Shown here one piece after another: positions 12,842-22,457 of a stretch of 64,000 nt of DNA. Positions within the stretch are counted from its first letter, which is position 1. Each line of letters opens with the position of its first letter. Origin of the DNA: Vigna angularis (Eukaryota; Streptophyta; Magnoliopsida; Fabales; Fabaceae); contig NC_068974.1 of NCBI RefSeq assembly GCF_016808095.1, positions 14,818,001 through 14,882,000 of the forward strand, written 5' to 3'. A program made the translations under genes and the position numbers. The notes beneath the pieces are model-generated. The model saw only the letters and a list, made by a program, of their open reading frames with translations, did not search any database and was not told the DNA's origin.

Positions 12842-13340
12842 TTTTTAATAAAATAAATTCCATGGTTTAATAAGAAACTGCCATAAAAGTATTTTTTCGT
12901 TTTGCCGCGCTCATAATTTACATTTCGTCTTTCTCGAAAATAACTTTCATTCTCACACCGTGCCCATGTTTCATCTTCTTCTTGACCAGAATCACTGCGA
13001 GCATGGTGGCGACGGTACTGGTGCGGCCAGCTCCACTCTCCACTCCTTCTTCTTCTTCTGCACCTTCGTCTAACGGTTGAAGCTGTCGTCATCCAGCTCT
13101 CCTTCATCGACGACAGTAGTTGCTTCTGGCCTGACCGGCATCGTTGTGAGCTCCCTCCCTTTCTTCATTCGATTTTTTCATCTGGTGGGAGGGGTTTTGC
13201 TCTTCCTTCTTCATTCTTCCCAAATCTGGTTCCCTATGAAGGATCTAGCGAGGCGTGTCACCGCATTCGGTATCGGTCAGAGTAATCGTCGTGCGATGCA
13301 ACATAGGGTTTTCATCCTCCCTTTCTTGTGCTAGTAAATT
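12842..13340 (+). other. CACTA-2 leader with a CT-rich, possibly captured block
   Basis: A less AT-rich block (about 12900-13330) with serine-rich short frames on both strands. It looks like a 5' UTR or gene start, but I cannot assign it to any family. Confidence 0.3.
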
Positions 13341-13563
13341 TAAATTTGATTTGAGTATAATGTGATGGTGAAAAGGATATATATTTGGTAATGGAGACAG
13401 AGAGAAAAGAAAACCTTGTTCCTTTTGTGATATCCTCTGTCATGGCTTCCTTGGTTTTCTTGTTGAGCATTCTAATTTTTTTTTTTTACATTCTTCCATA
13501 TATTTTAGAGTATGAATGAATTCATAAACTTGGTTTTGTTTTTTGCAGCTCAACATCAATCAC

Positions 13564-13641
13564 GGTATTGAATAATAATTCTTATTAGATAAAAAGAGCT
13601 AAGGTATTGAATAATAATGCTTATCAGATAAAAAGAGCTAA
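13564..13641 (+). repeat. 39-bp tandem duplication
   Basis: Two units beginning GGTATTGAATAATAAT and ending AAAAAGAGCTAA, differing at two positions. Confidence 0.85.
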
Positions 13642-13737
13642 GGTATACTAATTATTATTATGCAAGACATATTGACAAACAGGTTGTGTTCAAACCATGT
13701 GGTTAATCTCATTTTACAATGGTAGTTTAAAAAAAGA

Positions 13738-13920
13738 CTGAGAGTTTTTCCTGATGCCAGTGGGAAAGTGAAGATAAAGATATCAAAGAAGGAGTTGGCA
13801 TAACTTTATGAGAAGCAACACCCGAGAGCTTCTGCAGAACAAGTTCTGCTTCGCTTGATAAAAGCCAGAAATGATGTTAAAGTAAAGGCCCTGTATAACG
13901 AGCTTAATCTTAAGGTTTGA
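13738..13920 (+). pseudogene. Protein-coding fragment inside CACTA-2, origin uncertain
   Basis: One frame reads about 60 codons, with VFPDASGKVKIKISKKELA, a stop at 13801, then HPRASAEQVLLRLIKAR. The lysine-rich KVKIKISKKEL segment followed by an 'EQVL.RLI' segment resembles small plant proteins of unknown function, so this may be captured exon sequence. I cannot name the donor. Neighbouring bases show no clear splice sites, apart from ordinary intron-like T-rich sequence. Confidence 0.4.
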
Positions 13921-15540
13921 ACTTCATCTACATCTACCCCATTAATAATTCCATAGCCTTCTTCTCTTTGCATCACTTGGTTTCTGTCTTTTCAAAAGTT
14001 TGTTTTAAAGAATATTTTTTTTTAACATCAGTCAGTATTTTATTTTAAAATGTACATTAATTATATCAGTAATATGAACCTAAGGATAGTGATGCTGATA
14101 GAGAATTTGAGGTGATGGTCCTTTAGAATTATACTTGAACATGTATTTCCTGGGATATGATATTTCTCTATATTGTATTTCCTGGGATATGATATGATAT
14201 TTCTCTTTATTGTATTTCCTGGTATATGATATGATATGATATTTCTCTTGATTCTCTTGATCACTTTCAAGATTAATTGTTACAAGCCCTGGAACTAACA
14301 AATAAGATAATTTCTGAATGCTTGTTGTGCTTGTCTTGTTTCTCCTATACACACTTCTCTTCAGTGGAAATCATGCTGAAACTGGTATTTATATGAGAGC
14401 TGGAGGGGAGCTGGTAATCCAATGGAATCTTGGATAGAACCAATAGAAAACCCAACTTAATCCTTGTGCGGTGACCTGAAAATTAGATATTATTCTTTCT
14501 TACTTTTGTTCACCAGTGGACCCCATTTTCTAGTTCCATTTTCCATTCTCAGATAGTACTTTCCATTTGAGTTCCACAGCAGTAATAAAACTTCGGAAAT
14601 AGTCTACTTTTATTTCCATGCACAACCTTTTTTCCACACACATCATGGGTTTCCTATGCAGGAATTGCATATAGATCAAAACATTTTTAACATTTAGATA
14701 TGTAAAAAAAGTTATGTGAAAATATCAATTTCTAAACTGCATTAGGTTCCAGAATTGATCCTTCAAATTTTAACCCAATATGCATTTTTATTCGTTTGCC
14801 AGGTAAAAGTGGGAATCATATGCTCACATTTGAAGGAGTATTTCCTTTTTTTTTCTGACTTGGTTCTGGAGAATCTGATATCCCTCTCGACTTGGAACAA
14901 CCATTATTTTTGTTTTAGAGGAAGATTCTTAGAACTTAGAAGCCTAAATTTGTTTGTTTTCATAAGGCTTAACTAGTTATTCTAACTTTTAAGATGTATG
15001 TTTCCAAAAATTTAATTGAGAGCCATTATTATCGAAAAACTATAACTTTACAAATTTGTTTTTAGTGTGAATCATATAAATTTTCATTTTCATTTGAGAT
15101 TTTTGTTATATTAAAATAAATATTAGATGTGTCCTATACTTTGGACATTAGCCATATCCTGATGTCCATGTTAGTTTGTGTCTGGTGTCTAGATCAGAGT
15201 TGGTACTTCATTATAGTTGTACCAGCTTTAAATTTATTCCCTACATGAGAGAATATTAAGTACTAGTCCCTACATTTGTATAAAAGATAAGTTTTTGCCT
15301 TGTACCCAAAACTAGAGATTTTTCTTGCAGTGTAAATCTGCTACTAAGCCTTGCATTGTTTAATTTTCTTCAAAATTTTATTAGGGACTAAAAATTACAA
15401 TTTTCTCGTATAGACTTAAACTTAAAATGAGGAAACGGTTGAGACCCAATGAATAGTTTAAATTATTCTTTACTGATATTTGCTTTCCTATTTTCTATTA
15501 TTTAATTTCTTACATGTATTTCATGTGTCTCCTTTAATAG
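13921..15540 (+). other. CACTA-2 interior without supported genes
   Basis: AT-rich sequence, probably part intron and part filler. It includes the short tandem repeat at 14140-14255. The last part, up to the AG at 15539-15540, may be intron sequence of the captured acetyl-CoA carboxylase gene. Confidence 0.4.
14140..14255 (+). repeat. Three diverged tandem units of about 32-42 bp
   Basis: Units share GTATTTCCTGGGATATGATA and TTTCTCT. They differ in the number of ATGAT steps inside. Confidence 0.75.
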
Positions 15541-15910
15541 AGATAAGGCGTTTCTATGGGGTGGAGCATGGTGGGGGATATGATGCTTGGAGAAAAACTT
15601 CAGCTTTAGCTACCCCTTTTGATTTTGACAAAGCACAATCCACAAAGCCAAAAGGTCATTGTGTGGCTGTGCGAGTGACAAAGCACAATCCACAAAGCCA
15701 AAAGGTCATTGTGTGGCTGTGCGAGTGACTAGTGAGGACCCCGATGATGGCTTTAAGCCTACGAGTGGCAAAGTGCAGGTTAACTACCAAGTCCAACATC
15801 AATATCATCTGTTGCTTCATTCATCTTGTAACATGTACTAAGTTCAAGTATTTGTGCAGGAGCTTAGCTTTAAAAGCAAGCCAAATGTGTGGGCATACTT
15901 CTCTGTCAAG
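15541..15910 (+). pseudogene. Captured acetyl-CoA carboxylase (ACC1-type) exon pair
   Basis: The frame reads RRFYGVEHGGGYDAW, ATPFDFDKAQST, KGHCVAVRVTSEDPDDGFKP and SGKVQ. After a GT-AG intron (15779-15859) it continues as ELSFKSKPNVWAYFSVK, ending at a good donor (15911). This is the biotin-carboxylase region of eukaryotic-type acetyl-CoA carboxylase, which makes malonyl-CoA. Only a small slice of the large enzyme is present. A 50-bp direct duplication (15627-15676 and 15677-15726) breaks the frame. The intron is retained, so capture happened at the DNA level. The flanks are CACTA-2 sequence. Confidence 0.9.
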
Positions 15911-16000
15911 GTAAGCCAAATGAGTTCATTCTTTTATATTCATCATTAGATATTGAAGCCGCGTTTTAAAATATTAACTAATTATTGTTTTATATTTTAG

Positions 16001-16096
16001 GTATTTGAAAAAGGAAGCATATCAAATGATGGAAAAAATGAAGAAGTACCAAATGACGAAGACAATGAAAAAGTATCAAATGATGAAGACAATTGA
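16001..16096 (+). pseudogene. TnpA-like C-terminal tail retained in CACTA-2
   Basis: After an AG at 15999-16000 the frame gives VFEKGSISNDGKNEE and then two NDEDNEK-like repeats to a TGA. The same place in CACTA-1 (about 11451-11507) reads VSDQRSVSNDECNEDQEN and stop. This ties CACTA-2 to the CACTA-1 family as an internally replaced derivative. Confidence 0.7.
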
Positions 16097-16304
16097 AGAA
16101 GTACAAAACTATAATTATTATTCATAACATGTTAATTTTAAATTTTAAGAAACATTAATTGTATTTCTAATGTTTACAATTTATATAATAATATTTTGGT
16201 TTATATTTAATGTTTACATTTAATTTTGGTTTCATATTATTTAATTTTGGTTTATTAATGATAATCAAGTCATTTGAATAATAAAAAAAATTAAATTATT
16301 TACA

Positions 16305-16575
16305 TTTCCGGCGGTTTTGGAAAACCCTCAAAAGTACCGGCGGTTTTCATAAACCCTCAAAATTACCGGCGGTTTTTTTAAAAACCCCCACTACTACCGG
16401 CGGTTTTTCAAAACCCCCGCTAATTGCGGCGGTTTTTAAAAAAACCGCCGGTAATTACTTAGCGACGCAGGTTTTCCCAACGGTTTTCCTAACCGCGGGT
16501 AACATATTTTCCGGGGGTTAAAACCGCCGGAAACGGAAAAAATAACCCCCGGTAAAAATCTAATTTTTTGTAGTG
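16305..16575 (+). repeat. CACTA-2 right subterminal repeats and terminus
   Basis: About six copies of CCGGCGGTTTT-like motifs alternating with AAAACCCCC, then inverted AAAACCGCCGG, ending TTTTTTGTAGTG. Confidence 0.88.
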
Positions 16576-16578
16576 GTT

Positions 16579-17679
16579 AGACTTCGGAAAGAGTTTTAAT
16601 TAAGTGATTTAAGAACTAGTATTTAACACCATATAAATTATATTGAATATAGGATATATATTTGGATTACAATGTTAAAGAAAACTTAATAATATTCCAA
16701 AATTTCTTATAAAATATTTTATTTTTAATATTTTTATTATGGATATAACAATAAAAAGAAATAGATAAAAGGTTTTGGAATATTTTGTTTAAATATAACT
16801 AAAATTAATTTTAATTTGTTACAAAATCACTAGGAGTTAATGAATTAGAAATAGTATAACACCCCAAATTCTAATACTGAAATTTAATAGATAATATAAT
16901 TATTAGACATTTAATTTACTATCATGTCTCGCGCGTATAAAGAGTGCATACTGAAAAATACATTATGCTTTCAAACATCACATAAAACACTCATATTTTT
17001 TTTTCTTTCTTCTTAAACTATTCTTCATCTTTTTGCTGCCTCCTACTTAACTTGTATTGATTCAGAAGTCGTTCCCTCAACCTCTGTATAACATATACAT
17101 TATATGATCATCGCAAAAATAAGATTTTCGACACAAACTAACAAGTAACATGCAACTATTATTATACATAATACATTCACCATTATTATACATAATACAC
17201 CATTCTAAAAAGGAGACATTAACACTATTATTATACATAATATATTTATCATAAATTCATGTAAGATGCAACTATTATATTAGACTCTATCATTCGGATA
17301 AATTAATAGGAAAATTTTTTCTTAGAGACCATGTTTTATATCTATATATATATATATATATAAATGAAAAATAAATATATTATTTTTAAGACGTATTAAT
17401 TAAATATATTTTATGATATTGAATATTATTTAAATATGAATAAGATCATTATAATATGAATTGATTATCTACTATGCACCAATTATATATAGTCACGTAT
17501 AATTGATATTATAACATTGCGCATTTAACAAAACACTGCATAAAAACTAAGAGTAATATTACAACTACATGGACACATTAAATAATCCAAAAATAAAATA
17601 GAACAAAAAACTATTAATTATAAAGAAATTATTTACACTTTTATAATATTACATTAATTATTTTTTTATTAAACAATGC

Positions 17680-17689
<10 letters not shown>
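16579..17689 (+). other. Host unit A, AT-rich spacer
   Basis: No gene. From TTAGACTTCGGAAAGAG it is paralogous to 20901-21321 and then, beyond the Tat insertion, to 45512 onward (TCTGCTGCCTCCT, ATAACACATACATTATA). It contains a short (TA)n tract near 17346-17362. Confidence 0.6.
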
Positions 17690-17711
<22 letters not shown>

Positions 17712-18760
17712 ATATATTAAATCAAATTTTATATAAACAATTTAAATACTATATTTAAATATACCACACATAGTCAAAAATTACATTAGTTGAATATATT
17801 AATTATATATTAAAATAAGATGTAAATTAATGATATTTTTTAAATGAAAACATATTTTATTGACTAACTATTTTTAAAAACGAAAAAGTATAAAAATAAA
17901 TTATTTATAAATTCGTGGTTAGATTTCAATATTTAAATATTGTATTTTAAATATTAAAATAGTCAAAATTTAACTTCAAAGTAATTATTATCTTAACGTA
18001 ATAAATAAGTTATTAATATTTTTATTATTAAATAGATTTAATTGACTAACTCTTTTTAAATGTGAAAGCGTGTAATAGTTTTTTATAACATAACTACTTT
18101 TGAATACAACTAATTGTCTTATTTCATTATTTTTGGAATTCATTAGTCTATCAAAATTCACTTAGGCTATCAATAAATATATATATATATACGTATTAAA
18201 AAAATATGTTAACAATTTAAATACTATATTTAAATATATGACACATAGTCAAAAACATATTAGTTGAATATGTTAACTATATACTAAAATAATATATAAA
18301 TTAATGATATATTTTACACTTTTGTAATATTACATTAACTAATTTTTTATTGAACAATGTAAATATATATATATATATATATATATATTAAATAAATCTT
18401 TATATTAACAATTTAAATACTATATTTAAATATATGATACATAGTCAAAAACTACATTAGTTGAATATGATAATTATATATTAAAATAATATATAAATTA
18501 ATGATATATTTTAATTAAAATATATTTTTTGACTAAATATTTTTAAAAATGAAAAAGTATAAAAAAAATTCCTTATAAATTTGGGTTTAGCTTTCAATAT
18601 TCAAATATACTAATTTAATTATTAAACATAGTAATTATATATTAGAATAATAAATAAGTTATTAATATTTTTCCTATTAAATAGATTTTATTGACTAACT
18701 ATTTTTAAATGTGAAAAAGTATAATAATTGTTTCTCTATAAATTCATGGTTAGCTTTCTT
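17690..18760 (+). repeat. Repeated promoter-like modules upstream of the thionin-like gene
   Basis: Four modules start TTGACTAA(C/A)T, followed by ATTTTTAAA, GAAAAAGTATAA and usually a TATAAATTC-like box with a downstream TTAG(A/C)TTTC. They begin near 17860, 18051, 18529 and 18690; the last leads directly into the gene. Between them lies another repeated block, AATTTAAATACTATATTTAA followed by GACACATAGTCAAAAA, at about 17730, 18208 and 18410. TA microsatellites sit at about 17680-17716, 18176-18191 and 18364-18389. The same set recurs in unit B (46100-47220 and 51229-51740). Confidence 0.75.
18737..18743 (+). promoter_or_regulatory. Putative TATA box of the thionin-like gene
   Basis: TATAAAT in CTCTATAAATTC, about 86 bp before the ATG. 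It is conserved at 51733-51739 before the broken paralog. Position and conservation support it; there is no transcript evidence. Confidence 0.55.
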
Positions 18761-18828
18761 AAAACAATACAAAAGACTTTATCTTCTATTCAAATTTAGA
18801 ATCCTTAAAAAATACTAAGAAAAAAGAT

Positions 18829-19306
18829 ATGGGAAAAATTGAGATAAAAGCTATTGGAGTTTTAATTATGGTCATGATTCTTTTGGGTTTTTCACATGCT
18901 GAATTAAATGGAAAAACTTATGATATTTTTTGCGCAGAAAAATGTGCATTCAAATGTTATTCTGAACAACCACTCCCTGTATTATATAAAAATTGTATTA
19001 AGGATTGCGAATCACACTGCAACAAATTATCCTCTGATCCTGTTTATAAATGTTTTACTACTTGTGACTTAATTAAGTCCATTGCCTACAACACTGGTAT
19101 GCGCTCTCTCAAAATAATCACTTATTTCCATAGTTTTATATTTCTATTTAGATTTCATTTTATTAAATATTTTTTCATAACTTTGATAATTACCTTTCCC
19201 CTTACTTTTAATTTTAACCAATTACTTTACTTTCTTATTAGTAGTTCATGGTCTTGCAAATAACATGATGAATACATGCATGCAAGAGTGTACAAAAAAG
19301 TTATAA
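18829..19306 (+). CDS. Thionin-like secreted cysteine-rich peptide, two exons
   Basis: Predicted small secreted protein of 109 or 110 residues. Exon 1 is 18829-19096; exon 2 starts at 19242 or 19245 and ends with TAA at 19306. The first 24 residues form a signal peptide (basic start, then GVLIMVMILLGFSHA). The mature part has ten cysteines in paired C-x3-C patterns (CAEKCAFKC, CIKDCESHC, CFTTC, CMQEC), as in plant thionin-like proteins, which are extracellular and often linked to defence. That role is family knowledge and not shown here. The intron has donor GTATGC and a tandem acceptor TAGTAG that adds or drops one valine. Reading through without splicing would replace the last cysteine pair with a hydrophobic tail, so the spliced form is preferred. 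A broken paralog is at 51825-52068. Confidence 0.8.
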
Positions 19307-19735
19307 TTTGTAAGAAGAACTTTAGAGTGAAAAATTGATTGAAGATATTGTATTCCTACAAAATTTTAAGAAATAATCATGACCAATAAACAATATTGAG
19401 TTATTTTCATACTTATTGTTGATCTACTTTCTTCCATCTTATGTCTTCCTCTTTACTATTGCAACTTGAGTATTAATAATATTAATAAAATAAAATAATT
19501 TTTTAACAACATTATCATCAATTTCCATTAAGGAAGAAAATTAAAAAATATTCTAAAGAAAGTGATAATTAAGGTTTGTGAGTAGGGCATTAAGATATAA
19601 TGTGAATTAAAATTATGAATATGTAACATCCCTTCAGAGTTATTATAGTGTTTTAAGACAAATTTTTTATCCAAAGTATGTAATGTGATTAAGGCAATAT
19701 TTTAATAGTTTTATTCTTTTATACATTTTAAAATA
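19307..19735 (+). other. 3' flank of the thionin-like gene
   Basis: AT-rich with no gene. It holds AATAAA-like signals (for example AATAAACAATA near 19386) that could serve for polyadenylation. Confidence 0.4.
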
Positions 19736-20008
19736 GTTTAGTTTCAGCCAAAACTAGTTTGACACATAACATACCTTAGCTTATTTGGACATCATACAAA
19801 AATAAACCTTTAAGTCCAATTGAATAATAATGTCAATTTATATTATTATTATTTTATAATTATTTATATTATTATTTGATCTAACGTTTTTAAAAATAAT
19901 TATTACTTATACTAATGAAAAATTTTATTATCTTTTTTTTATAATTTTATAGCTGTAATCAAAAGTATATGATCTTTTATTAAGAAAATCTTTCCTTTAG
20001 AGACGATG

Positions 20009-20009
<1 letters not shown>
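19736..20009 (+). repeat. Host unit B, left part
   Basis: Paralog of 1491-1740 (CTAGTTTGACACATAACATA, CTTTAAGTCCAATTGAATAA, TCTTTCCTTTAGAGA). Shows that the thionin-bearing host segment is duplicated in tandem. Confidence 0.8.

Positions 20010-20075
<66 letters not shown>
20010..20075. repeat. (TA)n microsatellite, about 33 units
   Basis: Uninterrupted TA dinucleotides directly left of the foreign-looking block at 20076. Confidence 0.95.
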
Positions 20076-20077
<2 letters not shown>

Positions 20078-20636
20078 CCGTTATTCTCTGGTTGTTCGTA
20101 CACTTTGGATGCTTAGTTCAGATTTAGTGGCTTGTGCTTGTCAGGAAAATGCTGTCTTTGAATGACTGACCCGGCTAAGCTTATGTGTTGTCCTGCAAGG
20201 AAGGATGCTTGGGATAGTAATAACCTATCACACCCTAAAACTGGATAAGCCGCTTCTATCGAGAAAAAAATAAGAAACGTTATTTCATTATATTTCTGAC
20301 CAAGAATAGGGAATGAACTTCCTTGGCCCTAGCTAAGAACAAATAAGAGGAAAAACCCTTGTATGCTCTTTAACCAACCTCAACAGTGGAGAACTCAACC
20401 ACCTGCCACGATGAAACAAGGGAATGAAAGGCCGCTTTGCGTTGAATGCTCTTGATCCTGCCCACAATGATGGCTCTATTGTCTTGGGGAGCGTTGAAGC
20501 TTGCTTCTTCTCCAGAGTTTTCTTTGTCATCAATACAACTTGTCCTTAATAGAACTGATCTTATTCTAGGAATTGCGTACTTTTGTCGGATCCTTCCTAT
20601 CTCCTGATCGAGCTTGTGTAGAAAGATGTTGCATAG
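20076..20636. other. About 560-bp insert of different base composition, possibly organelle-derived
   Basis: This block has clearly higher GC than its flanks and no repeats or long frames. In unit A the two flanking pieces are separated by only a few bases (near 1740-1765), so it is an insertion into unit B at the TA microsatellite. The texture (GAAAGGCCGCTTTGCGTTGA, TTCTTCTCCAGAG) resembles plant mitochondrial intergenic DNA. That is an impression from composition; I recognise no gene. Confidence 0.4.
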
Positions 20637-21326
20637 TATAAATATATTATTTTTAGGACGTATTAATTAATTATTTTAAATTATCTATGATTTTATCAGA
20701 TAATATTATGTCTAATTAGAAGATGCATATTTTGTTTTTTAATAATGTATTATTTGTTAATTGTCAATTTTATAATAACGTACATTAATTATAATAAACA
20801 ATTGGTTTGTTATAATTAATGTTAATGATAATAAATTGATAATATAAGATACTATACGTTTTATATATAATGATTTGATTATAACTAATCAACATTAACA
20901 TTAGACTTCGTAAAGAGTTTTAATAAAGTGATTTAAGAATGATTGAATATAGGATATATATTTGGATTACAATGTTAAAGAAATCTTAATAATATTTTAA
21001 AATTTCATATAAAATATTTTATTTTTAATATTTTTATTATTGATATAACAATACAAATAAATAGATAAAGGGTTTTGGAATATTTTTTTAAAATATAACT
21101 AAAATTAATTCAATTTGTTCTAAAATCACTCGCAGTTAATGAATTTGAAATATTGTAACACCCCAAATTCTCACACTGAAATTGAATAGATAATATAATT
21201 ATTGTATATTTATTTTACAATCATGTCTTACGCAGTATAAAAAGTTCATACTGAAAATACATTATATTTTCAAACATCACATAAAATAGTCATAATTTTT
21301 TTTTTCTTTCTTTTTAAAATATTCTT
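20637..21326 (+). repeat. Host unit B with the empty sites of CACTA-1 and CACTA-2
   Basis: Matches 1765-1780 and 1970-2020, then 12559-12736, then 16579-17010, without interruption. The CACTA-1 site is at 20719-20721 (TTA GAA GATGC) and the CACTA-2 site at about 20900-20902 (AAC ATT AGACTTCG). The Tat element begins at its right end. Confidence 0.88.
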
Positions 21327-22066
21327 TGTTTCGGTATAGTAGTCGAGGCCGAGATGCGAATCCGATGAGTCACGTCTTCTCCTTCCAGCAATGTAGTTAT
21401 TTTTACGTCTTCTTCCTGCCCAGAATTCTTCAGCGATAATGGAGCGAGTACTTGCGAAGGCACTCCGACTCTCAAATCAGAAAAAGGGAAATGATAGCTT
21501 TTTCAGCCCAATAATAGAAGAAATAATGTATTCTTCTCCTCTCTCTTGATATTCAGAAAAATGTACCTTTTTTCCTTCTGGTTTTTCATATTTAACCTAC
21601 CAGTAAGATAAACCGTTTACCTGAAAATCTGGTTGGTTGAAGAACTTAACTGCTTGGAAAACACAACCGCTTGGTCGTGCCTAATATTGGGTTAGTTGGT
21701 TCCGCGATTTGCGACATCATGGCCACATATTTCTAACCGCTTATTCTTTGGTTTATCAAGATTAAAAGATCCATTTTGACTAAAACTGATCGAATGTTTG
21801 TTGACTCTAACCTTTGAATGGGTTGTCGTGACTCTACGAGCTAAAGTTGACCATTTGGTTTAACCATCAGACGATCGCTAAAAGACGATCACTGGATGAT
21901 TGATGTTAGAAGCGCCAATGATGAGCATATGATATGACGATCGTTCTGCCTAGCGGGTGGACGATCGTTCGGGAATGGTCATATGACAACTCGTTATTGT
22001 GTGACTTGTTTATCCTTGGTGATCGTTTGGATTTCTAGTCGGTCGACTTAGATATCCTACCATACA
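21327..22066 (-). repeat. Tat element 3' LTR (left copy)
   Basis: 740 bp, starting TGTTTCGGTATAG and ending CCTACCATACA on the plus strand. Differences from the other LTR are scattered, a few per cent by eye. Confidence 0.9.
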
Positions 22067-22457
22067 TAATGCCCCTCGAGTCCGAGTAAACGAACGCGAT
22101 TTAAGCATGTGAGTTTACTGTAGGACGTTGAGGGTACATTTATTGAGTAAGGTAATTGCTACGCACCGTTTTGTGGAAAGGTTTTAGGGTTTCCCGCCTT
22201 TGGAGGTATATGTAACGACACGCAAACAGAGCCATTGGATGAAGCTAATCTTACGGTGCGTGGCGTTATGCCTTTAGTTGTGCGTTTAATAACACGAAAG
22301 GAAATGTGAAGAGGCGTAACACTTTGTAGTAACACAAAAGCATCCTTTCTACTCCGTTGACGGTTCTCCTGCTTTGCTTCGAGTTGATTCTTCTCCTTTA
22401 TGAACCCGCCAGGTAAACCTCAACCCTTTCTCCGCTGTAGTGTGTTCATCGTCGATA
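22067..22457. other. Spacer between Tat 3' LTR and antisense ORF
   Basis: No gene. It would contain the polypurine tract of the minus-strand element; the minus-strand read GAGGGGCATTA next to the LTR is a weak candidate. It may also hold the promoter of the antisense ORF. Confidence 0.4.

Larger units (their letters stand above)
12737..16575 (+). mobile_element. CACTA-2, Pack-CACTA element with captured host gene fragments
   Basis: Starts CACTACAAAATTAACGTATT and ends TAATTTTTTGTAGTG, flanked on both sides by GTT, a perfect 3-bp target duplication. The unoccupied site is at about 20900-20902. It carries subterminal repeats of the CACTA-1 family but no transposase except a TnpA-like C-terminal tail (16001-16096). 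The interior holds an acetyl-CoA carboxylase fragment and another protein-like fragment. It would depend on another element's proteins to move. Confidence 0.9.

Noticed and set aside
17680..18400. TA-rich tracts as a replication origin or matrix attachment region
   Set aside because: AT content alone is not evidence, and the tracts are simple microsatellites within a duplicated segment.
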